DNA from: Actinomycetota bacterium
GTDB taxonomy: Bacteria; Actinomycetota; Acidimicrobiia; Spongiisociales; ZC4RG35
Direction of reading: 5' to 3'
Assembly: GCA_027296205.1 (NCBI GenBank)
Contig: JAPUJM010000007.1
Span: 1 to 15,870, forward strand
DNA: 15,870 bases
Positions 1-6,201 of this stretch are shown here, in pieces; the first letter of the stretch is position 1; the number at the start of each line of letters is the position of its first letter. A model generated the notes under the pieces. That model was not told where the DNA came from. It saw only the letters and a program-made list of their open reading frames with translations, and did not search any database. The translations under genes and the position numbers were made by a program.

Positions 1-296
1 TAGAACATCAGAAAGATGCCGGTGATTGTCAGGTGGATGAAAAGGAAGAAGCTGAGCCCACCGAGACACAGTGTGTAGGACAGCTTGACCGCGTGCCTCT
101 TCACCTTCACCGGGTGGAGGTGATAGAGAACGTTGTTCATCACAACATAGGAGCGGTTTCTGGGACTATCCGAGTAGCCCTGCTTGAAGGGCGAACCGGG
201 TCGAAGGATCGCCCCGACCACCTGTGAGTTCCACAGCTTGTCGTTGGTCTCTTTGATCCGGTCCTTGAGTCCGGTCTTGCCGTTGCTGTTAGCCAA
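1..296 (-). CDS. Cytochrome b of a bc-type quinol oxidoreductase, N-terminus (partial)
   Basis: About 98 N-terminal residues are present; the gene continues past the left edge. The protein has a polar N-terminus, then a stretch with SPRNRSYVVMNN and LYHLHPVKVKRHAVKLSYT, then the first transmembrane helix (LGGLSFFLFIHLTITGIFLMF). This arrangement is typical of the cytochrome b N-terminal domain of menaquinol:cytochrome c reductases in Actinobacteria and Chloroflexi, in which cytochrome b carries two b hemes and oxidises quinol in the membrane. The heme-binding helices lie outside the window, so ligands cannot be checked. The start is TTG at 296: an in-frame TAA lies directly before it and GGGAG lies about 8 bases upstream. 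It follows the ferredoxin gene by 17 bases, so the two are probably co-transcribed. Family confidence is good; the exact complex is uncertain. Confidence 0.8.
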   Translation of the reverse strand, partial: MANSNGKTGLKDRIKETNDKLWNSQVVGAILRPGSPFKQGYSDSPRNRSYVVMNNVLYHLHPVKVKRHAVKLSYTLCLGGLSFFLFIHLTITGIFLMF

Positions 297-313
297 TTAG
301 CGCGCTCTCCCTG

Positions 314-763
314 CTACCAACGCATACCGTACGAGTATCCGTTCTTGAAATCACGCTGACCGGTGTCGAAGTCCCATGGTCGGCGGTCGAGACCCAACTC
401 GGCCGCCTGGTCGGCAAGCGAGCCTTCGAACTTGCCCAGGGAGATGACGTTGGTCGGACACCTATCGATGCACAACGCGCATCGAGTGCACTCGTCCTCA
501 TCGACGATGAAAAAACCGAAGTTCTGGTCGTCCTCAGCCGGATGGTCGACGTTGACTCCTTCGGTGATTGCATCCAGCGACAGGTAGTGAATGCACTTCC
601 AGGGACAGATATCAACGCAGCCTTCGCAAAGGATGCATTCCACCTGGTCGATGTGGAGGAACTGCTTGGGACGCAGCTTGTCTTTGAAATAGTCACCTTC
701 GACCAGGGCAAGCTGATAGTCGTCCCTGATCGGCGGGATCTCGTCGATGACTCCACGGGGCAT
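314..763 (-). CDS. 2[4Fe-4S] ferredoxin-type protein of the respiratory locus
   Basis: 149 residues. Two classical cluster motifs are visible: C43-x2-C46-x2-C49-x3-C53-P and C92-x2-C95-x2-C98-x3-C102-P, with about 35 residues between them. The N-terminal 40 and C-terminal 45 residues are charged, carry no signal peptide and have no membrane helix, so the protein should sit on the cytoplasmic face. The family carries electrons through two low-potential clusters. The layout resembles NuoI-like and cytochrome-b-associated ferredoxins. The ATG at 763 overlaps the TGA of the upstream membrane protein by one base (TGATG), which fixes the start and indicates translational coupling. The cytochrome b gene follows 17 bases later. 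Inference: it passes electrons between a soluble donor or acceptor and the membrane cytochrome b complex. Confidence 0.85.
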   Translation of the reverse strand: MPRGVIDEIPPIRDDYQLALVEGDYFKDKLRPKQFLHIDQVECILCEGCVDICPWKCIHYLSLDAITEGVNVDHPAEDDQNFGFFIVDEDECTRCALCIDRCPTNVISLGKFEGSLADQAAELGLDRRPWDFDTGQRDFKNGYSYGMRW

Positions 764-1395
764 CAAGCGTCTCCCTTGACCAGAGGACGGCCATATGGCG
801 ACTTCCGCTCGGGCGGTTGGGCGCCGGGTGGACGACCTGCCTTGATCTTCTGAATCTGAATCCCGAATACGGCGCCGAACCCGAGTAGCGCGATGTGGTA
901 GCCCATCGAGATCGAATCCTTGAGGACGGCGTAACTGATTTCGATGGTGTTGCCGAGGACGAGGGCAGGTGGGATGACAAGCGCGATTCTTTGCGACGAC
1001 CAATCGAGCTCGGTCTGGGCGAAGGTGAGCCACTCTGAGGGGACTATCCCAAAAAAGAAGAGAAGAGTGAGCCAGGTGATCATCGCCGCCACGGTGGCGC
1101 GCGCCCAGGTCATCCTTTGATTGAGAACCCAAAGGAAGGTAGCTCCCACGAGAGCGAAGGTTGTCGCACCCAAGACGATCAGATAGCCGACCCCCAGCCA
1201 GACAGTGCCTCGCGGGAACCAGTTGAGGTAATCGACGGTCACCACAACATCGACGCCATCGATGAGCTCCGTCTCCGGGAGGCTCGACCAGTGAATCCAG
1301 ACAACCCCGACCACCAGTCCGAGGACACCGAGAAGAAGCAATCCAGATCCGATTGCCTTGCGGCGTCTGTCGGTTAATTCTCCGAGCCGATACAT
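763..1395 (-). CDS. Unknown polytopic membrane protein of the cytochrome b/ferredoxin operon
   Basis: I do not recognise the family. About 210 residues with roughly four hydrophobic helices: residues about 19-36, 65-91, 95-118 and 150-175. Between the first and second lies an acidic, probably external loop ending in a tryptophan-rich patch (NWFPRGTVW). The last 35 residues are basic and Pro-rich (PPGAQPPERKSPYGR) and probably cytoplasmic. No heme-binding CxxCH is seen and the few histidines do not form an obvious pair. It is first in a leftward operon: its TGA overlaps the ferredoxin ATG by one base, and cytochrome b follows. An anchor for the ferredoxin or a quinone-module subunit would fit, but this is inference from position. 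The start is ATG 1395 with GGAG 11 bases upstream; GTG 1407 is an alternative adding four residues. Confidence 0.7.
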   Translation of the reverse strand: MYRLGELTDRRRKAIGSGLLLLGVLGLVVGVVWIHWSSLPETELIDGVDVVVTVDYLNWFPRGTVWLGVGYLIVLGATTFALVGATFLWVLNQRMTWARATVAAMITWLTLLFFFGIVPSEWLTFAQTELDWSSQRIALVIPPALVLGNTIEISYAVLKDSISMGYHIALLGFGAVFGIQIQKIKAGRPPGAQPPERKSPYGRPLVKGDA

Positions 1396-1407
1396 AGTCA
1401 GGCGCAC

Positions 1408-1564
1408 TCCGGACGCGGGTAACTGGCTGTTGGGGCGTTTCTACCACAAGCAGGGTCCTCTTAGATAACCCATCCGGTGGCACTAACCGGGGTGAATGTA
1501 GCGGCGGAGTGATTTGTGGAAGTAGTTATGCTGCCGCCCGTCTCACTTCTGACGAGGAAGACGC
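1408..1564. promoter_or_regulatory. Divergent intergenic region of the respiratory locus
   Basis: 157 bases between the leftward membrane protein/ferredoxin/cytochrome b operon and the rightward CcoN-like operon. Both promoters must lie here because neither side has another gene. A clear Shine-Dalgarno GAGGAAG (1554-1560) precedes the TTG at 1565. I see no confident -35/-10 pair and no long inverted repeat, so the regulator cannot be guessed. Open reading frames that cross this gap have no recognisable protein character. Confidence 0.45.
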
Positions 1565-3001
1565 TTGGCTGACACCCGAACTTCGGACAATCGAACACTC
1601 CACGTTGTAGGGGAAGACGACAGTCGCGTGGCGGCAAATCATCTCGTGGCCGGTGCCGTCTTTCTCGTGCTCGGTGGGGGTCTCGAGTTGCTCTCCCTGA
1701 TGTCCCTCCGTTTCGCCGACCTCTTTCCCATTACCTACGGGCGGCTCGAGCCCATGGCCAACCTCACCCTGATGATCGGGTTCGTCTCCATTTCGCTGAT
1801 CGGTGGCATCTACTACGTCCTCCCCCGGCTCACCGGGGCAAGGCTGAAGGGCAGCAGCCTCGCGATGTTCGAGTTGACAGGAATCGCGGTTCTGGTGCTC
1901 GTTGGTCTGCTTGCGATCGGATTCGGGTTCGGCACCGGTGGTCAGCCGTTCGGTCTTCCGTGGTGGATCAATCTACCGATGGCCCTTCTCCTCGCCGTAC
2001 CGGCGCTGGTCACCATTGGAACCATCTCGGACCGCACCGAGAACCGAAGCTACGTGACCCTCTGGTTTGTTCTCGGTGGTGTCATCTGGCTGCCCCTCCT
2101 CTACCTGGCCTTCTTCTCGGGCGACCTGCCATCTCTCTCATCAACCGCTGTCGCCTACACCGACGTGTTCTTCTCCGCAGGCTTCGTCACGATGTTTCTC
2201 CTCACAGTCGGGACGGGGCTCTTCTATTACACGATGGTCAGGGAGCTCGATGTCTCCCTCGCCAGTCGCCAACTCGCCCTCGTCGGGTTTTGGTCACTGG
2301 GATTCGCCGCGGTGTGGTGGGGAACCGCCCAACTCATGTTCGGGCCGGGGCCCTCGTATCTGTCCGGTGTGGGGGCTGCCCTCGGTCTCGCCTTCCCGAT
2401 CGGGGCTCTGGCAAACGCAGCAAACGCGTCGCTGACCCTCGAGGGCGCCTGGGACAAGGTCCGAGACATGCCTGCCCTGAGATCGGGAGTGCTCGGTCTC
2501 TACCTCGCGGTCGGGGTGGCAGTGATGGCGGCACTCGCCGGTTTCCGCTCGATCGCATCGGTGGCAGCGTTGACAGGCTTCTGGCAGGCCATCGAATACA
2601 CCGCCATCTCGGGGGTTGGCACCCTGCTCATCGCCAGCGTGAGCTTCTCGGCTGTCCCCCGTCTGTTTGGCAGGGAGCTCTACACGAGGAGAGCGAAACC
2701 CTTCTTGACCCTGACACTCACCGGATCGGTCGGGGTTCTCGTCTTCATGGCCGCCTCCGGTCTCGTCTCGGGCTACTCATGGATCGGCGGCTCCAATTCG
2801 GGCGCCTATGTCGACGTCGGAGAAGGTTGGGGCGCCGGTCTCGGCGAGAGCGTCGAAACCATGATGTTGATCGTTGTCGGGTTCGCCATCGTCACCTTCC
2901 TCGGCCAGCTCGCCTACGCGGCCACCGTCATCGGAACCGTCACGCAGGGAAAAGCCGCCACACAAGAGGTTCTCGTCGCAAAGGACGCCGACGATGAGTG
3001 A
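1565..3001 (+). CDS. CcoN-like (cbb3 oxidase subunit I) protein lacking all heme/copper histidines
   Basis: 478 residues with about 12 hydrophobic helices, the usual size of CcoN, which normally holds heme b, heme b3 and CuB and reduces O2. Landmarks align: R60-L-E-P-M matches the CcoN RLRPLH segment, YYVLPRL and FYYTMVREL match helix ends, WWGTAQLMF matches WAGPHHLHY, and VPRLFG follows helix 10. Every ligand position is changed: heme b His to A65 and Y345, heme b3 His to I343, CuB His to A205, A255 and Q256; the cross-linked Tyr position is A249. Only H13 and H26 exist, both outside the helical core. It therefore cannot bind these cofactors in the normal way. The TTG start has GAGGAAG upstream. 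Its end overlaps the next gene by 8 bases. Inference: a structural or quinone-binding scaffold for the downstream cytochromes c. Confidence 0.82.
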   Translation: MADTRTSDNRTLHVVGEDDSRVAANHLVAGAVFLVLGGGLELLSLMSLRFADLFPITYGRLEPMANLTLMIGFVSISLIGGIYYVLPRLTGARLKGSSLAMFELTGIAVLVLVGLLAIGFGFGTGGQPFGLPWWINLPMALLLAVPALVTIGTISDRTENRSYVTLWFVLGGVIWLPLLYLAFFSGDLPSLSSTAVAYTDVFFSAGFVTMFLLTVGTGLFYYTMVRELDVSLASRQLALVGFWSLGFAAVWWGTAQLMFGPGPSYLSGVGAALGLAFPIGALANAANASLTLEGAWDKVRDMPALRSGVLGLYLAVGVAVMAALAGFRSIASVAALTGFWQAIEYTAISGVGTLLIASVSFSAVPRLFGRELYTRRAKPFLTLTLTGSVGVLVFMAASGLVSGYSWIGGSNSGAYVDVGEGWGAGLGESVETMMLIVVGFAIVTFLGQLAYAATVIGTVTQGKAATQEVLVAKDADDE

Positions 3002-3752
3002 GCTCCTGGCGGTAGCGGCCGCCGCACTCGGGCTGCCGGAAGACCTGGTGCGTCGTTCGGCCGAGGCTCGCGCCGCCGAGACCGGCTCCAGTGTCGATGA
3101 GATCCTGACCGCGTGGGGTGGAGGCGAGGCCGTAGCCGTCACACCCTCTCCCGCACCGGAACCACCAACCTCTGTCGAAGTGAGCGCCGAGCCACCGACT
3201 CCACAGCCGGATGTCGCCCCCGAGATCGTGATTGAGACTCCGCCGGCTCAGACCGCGCCCGTCGCCGCCGCTCCCCCGGGCACTTACCGGCCACCTGTCC
3301 TTGTTGGGGCGCCGGACAAACCGGGATTGATCATCCTCGGTGCGATCGGGTTGTTTCTGGTCGTCCTCTTGTTGGGTCTTGTCGGCCCTTCCGTTGCCAC
3401 AGACGAGCCGGGCGCCCGAACCAGCGAGATCCCGTACTCACAGGCAGCAGTCGATGGTCAGAAGGTCTACGCATCGATCGGATGTGCCGCCTGTCACACT
3501 CAGATGGTGCGCCCGGTTGTCGCGGATATCGGGCTTGGAGCCGTGACTTTGAATGACACCAACCAGGTGTTGGGAGATCGACGATTTGGGCCCGATCTCT
3601 CAGATGTGGGGACACGGATGACATCGAGTCAGTTGGAGTCGACGGTCACCGGTGATAGCACTGCGCACCCGCCGCACAACCTGGCCTCAAAGGATATGGC
3701 CGCCCTGGTGGCGTACCTGTTGGAATCGAGGAACTCGGGAGGACAGGGATGA
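2994..3752 (+). CDS. CcoO-like membrane-anchored monoheme cytochrome c with extra N-terminal domain
   Basis: 252 residues. Residues 1-44 form a small helical domain shared with the next gene. Residues 45-108 are a Pro/Ala/Glu linker, 110-132 a membrane helix, and 145-245 a cytochrome c domain outside the membrane. The domain shows the CcoO signature: GCAACHTQMVRP (heme c at C164, C167, H168), GDRRFGPDLSDVG, and a final helix DMAALVAYL. CcoO normally passes electrons to CcoN. Where CcoO has its axial Met followed by PxY, this protein has AHPPHNL, so H225 may replace Met. The fused N-terminal domain and linker are absent from standard CcoO. The start is the ATG inside the end of the CcoN-like gene (8-base overlap), and the stop overlaps the next ATG (ATGA), so the three genes are translationally coupled. 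Confidence 0.85.
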   Translation: MSELLAVAAAALGLPEDLVRRSAEARAAETGSSVDEILTAWGGGEAVAVTPSPAPEPPTSVEVSAEPPTPQPDVAPEIVIETPPAQTAPVAAAPPGTYRPPVLVGAPDKPGLIILGAIGLFLVVLLLGLVGPSVATDEPGARTSEIPYSQAAVDGQKVYASIGCAACHTQMVRPVVADIGLGAVTLNDTNQVLGDRRFGPDLSDVGTRMTSSQLESTVTGDSTAHPPHNLASKDMAALVAYLLESRNSGGQG

Positions 3753-4762
3753 GCGAAATCATCGCGGCTGCCGCCGCTGCCCTCGGAATACCCGAGGATC
3801 TGGTGCGACGCTCAGCCGAGGCGAGGGCTGCCGAGACCGGAGCGTCGGTCGATGACGTTCTGGCAGCGTGGGCCGGAGGGGACGTGGTAGCCGCAACAGC
3901 ACCCGCATCCGAACCGGCGGAAGTGACCGCTCCCGAGGAAGAGGTCTCCCAGCCGGAGCCGGTTGCAACGGCCCCGGCTGCCGTCGCGTTGGAGACTCCG
4001 ACGGCGACGCCCCAACCCCCAACCAGAGCCCCGGCGCCCACCGAAGTGACGCCGGGCGAGGCAGCGCACCTCCCGGAGGTGATAACCGTGCCAACCGCCG
4101 GCATCAGGGAGCGGACGAGCTTCGTCATTCCCAAATGGCTGACGGCTGTTTTTCTCTTCGTCCCCCTGTTCGCCCTGTTTGCACTCGGTGGCGCCTCCAC
4201 CGGTGAGTGCGGCGAGGCCACGGAGTTGATGACGGACGTTGTAACCGGGGACATCGTCAACTGTGATGGGTCGGAGTTCACCGGCAAGTCTGTCGACGGG
4301 GGCGGAACCGACTACGTCGCTCTGGGTGGGAGCATCTATGCGGGGGCGGCAATAACGGGTGTCAATTGCTCCGGGTGCCATGGTGCCAACGGTCAGGGTT
4401 CGGCCATCTTCCCCGCACTGACCGGGGTGCTCACCACATTCGGGGCCTGCGCCGATCACGTCGATTGGGTGGGACTGGGGTCCTCGGGATCCCTGTCCGC
4501 AGGGGAGAGCACCTACGGCGACACCTCGAGGCCGATCGCCGGGGGTATGCCCTCATTCAGCAGCAATTTGACCGAGGAGCAGATCGCGGCGGTTTCCGCC
4601 TTCGAGCGTGTCCGCTTTGGCGGTGGCGACCCGGACGAGATTCTGATCGCCTGCGGTCTCGCCGAGTCCCCGGACGATGGGGAACAGGGCACCGGGGACG
4701 GCGGAGATGACTCCACAGAGGGTGACGGAGAGACCGAGGCCTCGGTTCGTCACCTCGGCTGA
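3749..4762 (+). CDS. Membrane-anchored class I cytochrome c with the same N-terminal domain
   Basis: 337 residues. Residues 1-44 match the N-terminus of the upstream cytochrome at 35 of 44 positions. A Pro/Thr/Ala linker follows to about 125, then a membrane helix (about 129-148), a Cys-containing segment (C154, C172) and a cytochrome c domain with C207-SG-C210-H211 and the likely axial M267 in GGMPSF, followed by the last helix LTEEQIAAVSAF. C234 and C302 could form disulfides. The C-terminal 30 residues are Asp/Glu/Gly-rich. It occupies the place CcoP has in a cbb3 operon but carries only one heme motif, where CcoP has two. The ATG overlaps the previous stop by 4 bases. Its end overlaps the convergent glutaredoxin gene by 13 bases. 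Role inferred: electron carrier of the CcoN-like assembly. Confidence 0.85.
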   Translation: MSEIIAAAAAALGIPEDLVRRSAEARAAETGASVDDVLAAWAGGDVVAATAPASEPAEVTAPEEEVSQPEPVATAPAAVALETPTATPQPPTRAPAPTEVTPGEAAHLPEVITVPTAGIRERTSFVIPKWLTAVFLFVPLFALFALGGASTGECGEATELMTDVVTGDIVNCDGSEFTGKSVDGGGTDYVALGGSIYAGAAITGVNCSGCHGANGQGSAIFPALTGVLTTFGACADHVDWVGLGSSGSLSAGESTYGDTSRPIAGGMPSFSSNLTEEQIAAVSAFERVRFGGGDPDEILIACGLAESPDDGEQGTGDGGDDSTEGDGETEASVRHLG

Positions 4763-5019
4763 CCCCACTCCAGACCCAAGAACACCCTCTCCAGGGCCCG
4801 GCGATCCCCGATGACCCCCTCTGCAAGCACCTCGTCACCGGGACCGAGAACCACCGGAATTCTCATTCCATAGAGAGACAGGAGGGTGTCATCATCGTCG
4901 ACATCGATCTCGTCGATGACCACGCCCACCTTCATGGCCGCCCACTCGACGAGCGGTCGGGCGTCGTCGCACAAGTGACATCCGGGACGGGTGAGGAACC
5001 GAATGGAAAAACTACTCAA
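4750..5019 (-). CDS. Glutaredoxin-like thioredoxin-fold protein (DUF836 type)
   Basis: 89 residues, a single thioredoxin-like domain. Strand one (IRFLTRPG) leads into the redox motif C14-HL-C17 at the start of helix one. A second strand follows (VGVVIDEIDVDDDD), then the cis-proline segment MRIPVVLG, in which the Ile-Pro is the conserved family element. Small proteins of this type are thought to act in dithiol/disulfide exchange in the cytoplasm; substrates are mostly unknown. TTG 5019 is the only plausible start since the fold begins at once; no clear ribosome site precedes it. A perfect small palindrome lies just upstream. The 3' end overlaps the convergent cytochrome c gene, so the two may interfere transcriptionally. 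A role in cytochrome c maturation would be a guess. Confidence 0.8.
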   Translation of the reverse strand: MSSFSIRFLTRPGCHLCDDARPLVEWAAMKVGVVIDEIDVDDDDTLLSLYGMRIPVVLGPGDEVLAEGVIGDRRALERVFLGLEWGQPR

Positions 5020-5022
5020 GAA

Positions 5023-5037
5023 ACCACTCTTAGTGGT
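5023..5037. repeat. Short perfect palindrome before the glutaredoxin start
   Basis: ACCACT-CTT-AGTGGT: a 6-base inverted repeat with a 3-base centre, ending 4 bases before the TTG start at 5019 on the minus strand. It could be an operator half-site pair or a small RNA hairpin that hides the start region. The size is small enough to arise by chance. Confidence 0.35.
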
Positions 5038-5249
5038 CGATAGCGCGGTGCATGCAGGAAGGAGGGGACTCCGTTTCCCTCATACCTAGGGCACGTTCGT
5101 CCGAGGTGTGAACGGATAGCCTCCCAGCCCGCCCCACGGTGACGGAACCCTTCTTCATGTAGTCGAGGCCCCCAGTTGATGGGGGCCTCGACAAGTTTGG
5201 GGGTCTCCGGGCTACGGGTTCGGCCGCTGCGGCATACGATCCGCGGCAT
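5038..5249. other. Region without a confident gene, holding a hairpin
   Basis: No frame here has family character. A 42-codon minus-strand frame (5030-5158) starts just after the hairpin at 5162-5192, but it is basic and low in complexity, and I could not relate it to any protein. On the plus strand an AAGGAGG run near 5060 is not followed by a start codon at a usable distance. The region probably serves as untranslated and promoter sequence for the flanking genes. Confidence 0.4.
5162..5192. terminator. Strong GC-rich stem-loop
   Basis: A perfect 12-base inverted repeat (GTCGAGGCCCCC / GGGGGCCTCGAC) with a 7-base loop AGTTGAT, extendable by one A-T pair. It lies about 120 bases beyond the stop of the leftward SAM hydrolase gene and upstream of the glutaredoxin gene. 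There is no T-run on either side, so it is not a textbook intrinsic terminator. Actinobacterial terminators often lack the T-run, which makes termination or 3' end stabilisation the leading idea. A leader structure for the glutaredoxin transcript is the alternative. Confidence 0.5.
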
Positions 5250-5348
5250 GTGAGACCGGCCACCGCCATCATCCTCCTGATCCTTCTCGTTCTCATCGCA
5301 GTGACAGGGCTCATTCAGCTTTGGGTTCTTTTCTCCCCGCCAGGGTGA
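5250..5348 (+). CDS. Possible 32-residue single-pass membrane microprotein
   Basis: A GTG-started frame encodes a short basic start (MRPATA), about 22 hydrophobic residues (IILLILLVLIAVTGLIQLWV) and the tail LFSPPG, then TGA. A -10-like TACGAT (5235-5240) lies 9 bases before the GTG, close to the spacing of other leaderless starts in this window; no Shine-Dalgarno is seen. Only the last 38 bases overlap the antisense SAM hydrolase gene, so most of the hydrophobic pattern is not a shadow of another coding frame. I recognise no named family. Small single-helix proteins commonly associate with membrane complexes, but no partner can be named. It could still be a chance frame. Confidence 0.4.
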   Translation: MRPATAIILLILLVLIAVTGLIQLWVLFSPPG

Positions 5349-6135
5349 TTGACATGCCTTCAGCAAGGTTGAGGCTCTCGACCGCACGACCACCCCGCAC
5401 CGCCAACGCGAGCAAACCCGAAGAGTCGACATGGAGCATCGGCTCACCGGCCTCGACGCCGGAGTATGACGTCACCCACTTGACCGAGTGCAGGCTCGAC
5501 CCGATTTTCACGGTGACGACTTCACCAGGTCTGATCCCGACAGCATCGAGGTCCCCAGGGGAGATATTCGTCTGCACGTTCCCATAACCGTCGATCCACC
5601 AAGCTTCTCCGGCGATTGTCGCATCGACGATTTCGGTGAGAGGAAGGAGCATTGGCGTCACCTCATCGTCGGCCAGGGTGGGTCCAAGATCCTCGAGTGC
5701 GGTGTCTCCCACAGCCAGAAGCGCCGCAGCCGGTGCGAATACGTCCCTCCCGTGGAATGTCTCTCCTGGTGAGGGGATCATCGCGTCCGGGCTCTCAATC
5801 GAAACGATCCGGGAGGCGCCCCCAACCATGGCAACACCTGGCGAGAGAAGTCCGTTGTCGGGACCCACGAAGAAACCCCAGGGTGTTTTGGCCGCGATCG
5901 CCTTGCGTTCGGAGCCGACACCGGGATCGACAACGGCAAGACAGACGCCTTCCGGCAGATACTGAATGGCTCGGGTCAGAGAGAGCGCACCCGCCCTGAC
6001 ATTTCCTCTGGGGATCTCATGGGCGATATCGATGACCGACGACTCCGGGGCGAGCTTGGCGAGCACACCGTGAACCACCCCCACGAACTCATCCCGATAG
6101 CCAAAATCGGAGAGAAAACTGATCGGCAGCGACAT
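5311..6135 (-). CDS. SAM hydroxide adenosyltransferase (DUF62, SAM hydrolase)
   Basis: 274 residues. The family hydrolyses S-adenosylmethionine to adenosine and methionine and is related to fluorinase and chlorinase. The N-terminal domain shows FLSDFGYRDEFVG, IDIAHEIP, VVDPGVGSERKAI, FVGPDNGLLSP and TFHGRDVFAPAAA. The Asp-Arg-His set that separates the hydrolase from the halogenases is present as D70, R77 and H128. The C-terminal beta domain contains IDGYGNVQTNI, also typical. The length fits the family. ATG 6135 is chosen because the conserved first strand begins at residue 3; a TTG 39 bases upstream would add an unconserved tail. A TAGCGT box ends 8 bases before the ATG, suggesting a very short leader. 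It is divergent from the kinase gene, with only 66 bases between them. The enzyme's physiological purpose is not well established. Confidence 0.92.
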   Translation of the reverse strand: MSLPISFLSDFGYRDEFVGVVHGVLAKLAPESSVIDIAHEIPRGNVRAGALSLTRAIQYLPEGVCLAVVDPGVGSERKAIAAKTPWGFFVGPDNGLLSPGVAMVGGASRIVSIESPDAMIPSPGETFHGRDVFAPAAALLAVGDTALEDLGPTLADDEVTPMLLPLTEIVDATIAGEAWWIDGYGNVQTNISPGDLDAVGIRPGEVVTVKIGSSLHSVKWVTSYSGVEAGEPMLHVDSSGLLALAVRGGRAVESLNLAEGMSITLAGRKEPKAE

Positions 6136-6189
6136 TGACGGCGACGCTAGACGACGGATGCCGTCAAATCCCAACTCGTCCGCCGACCC

Positions 6190-6195
6190 TATATT
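6190..6195 (+). promoter_or_regulatory. -10 element of a leaderless promoter for the Clp1-like gene
   Basis: TATATT is followed by exactly 6 bases (GCCGGG) and then the ATG at 6202. This spacing puts the transcription start on the A of the start codon, as in actinobacterial leaderless mRNAs. No Shine-Dalgarno is present. No convincing -35 box is seen. Confidence 0.65.
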
Positions 6196-6201
6196 GCCGG
6201 G

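Noticed and set aside
314..1483. A 389-codon minus-strand frame spanning the ferredoxin and the region upstream
   Set aside because: Only the last 149 codons have protein character (ferredoxin). The upstream part is Arg/Pro/Ser-rich and antisense-like, and overlaps the real membrane protein frame.
1960..2997. 345-codon plus-strand frame inside the CcoN-like gene
   Set aside because: Arg/His-rich composition and full overlap with a well-supported membrane protein; a high-GC shadow frame.
5030..5158. 42-codon minus-strand frame beginning just after the strong hairpin
   Set aside because: No family resemblance, no ribosome site, and low-information basic composition. Left as non-coding.
5311..6135. 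The DUF62 protein as a fluorinase or chlorinase
   Set aside because: The Asp-Arg-His set of the hydrolase subgroup is present (D70, R77, H128), so SAM hydrolysis is the better call.
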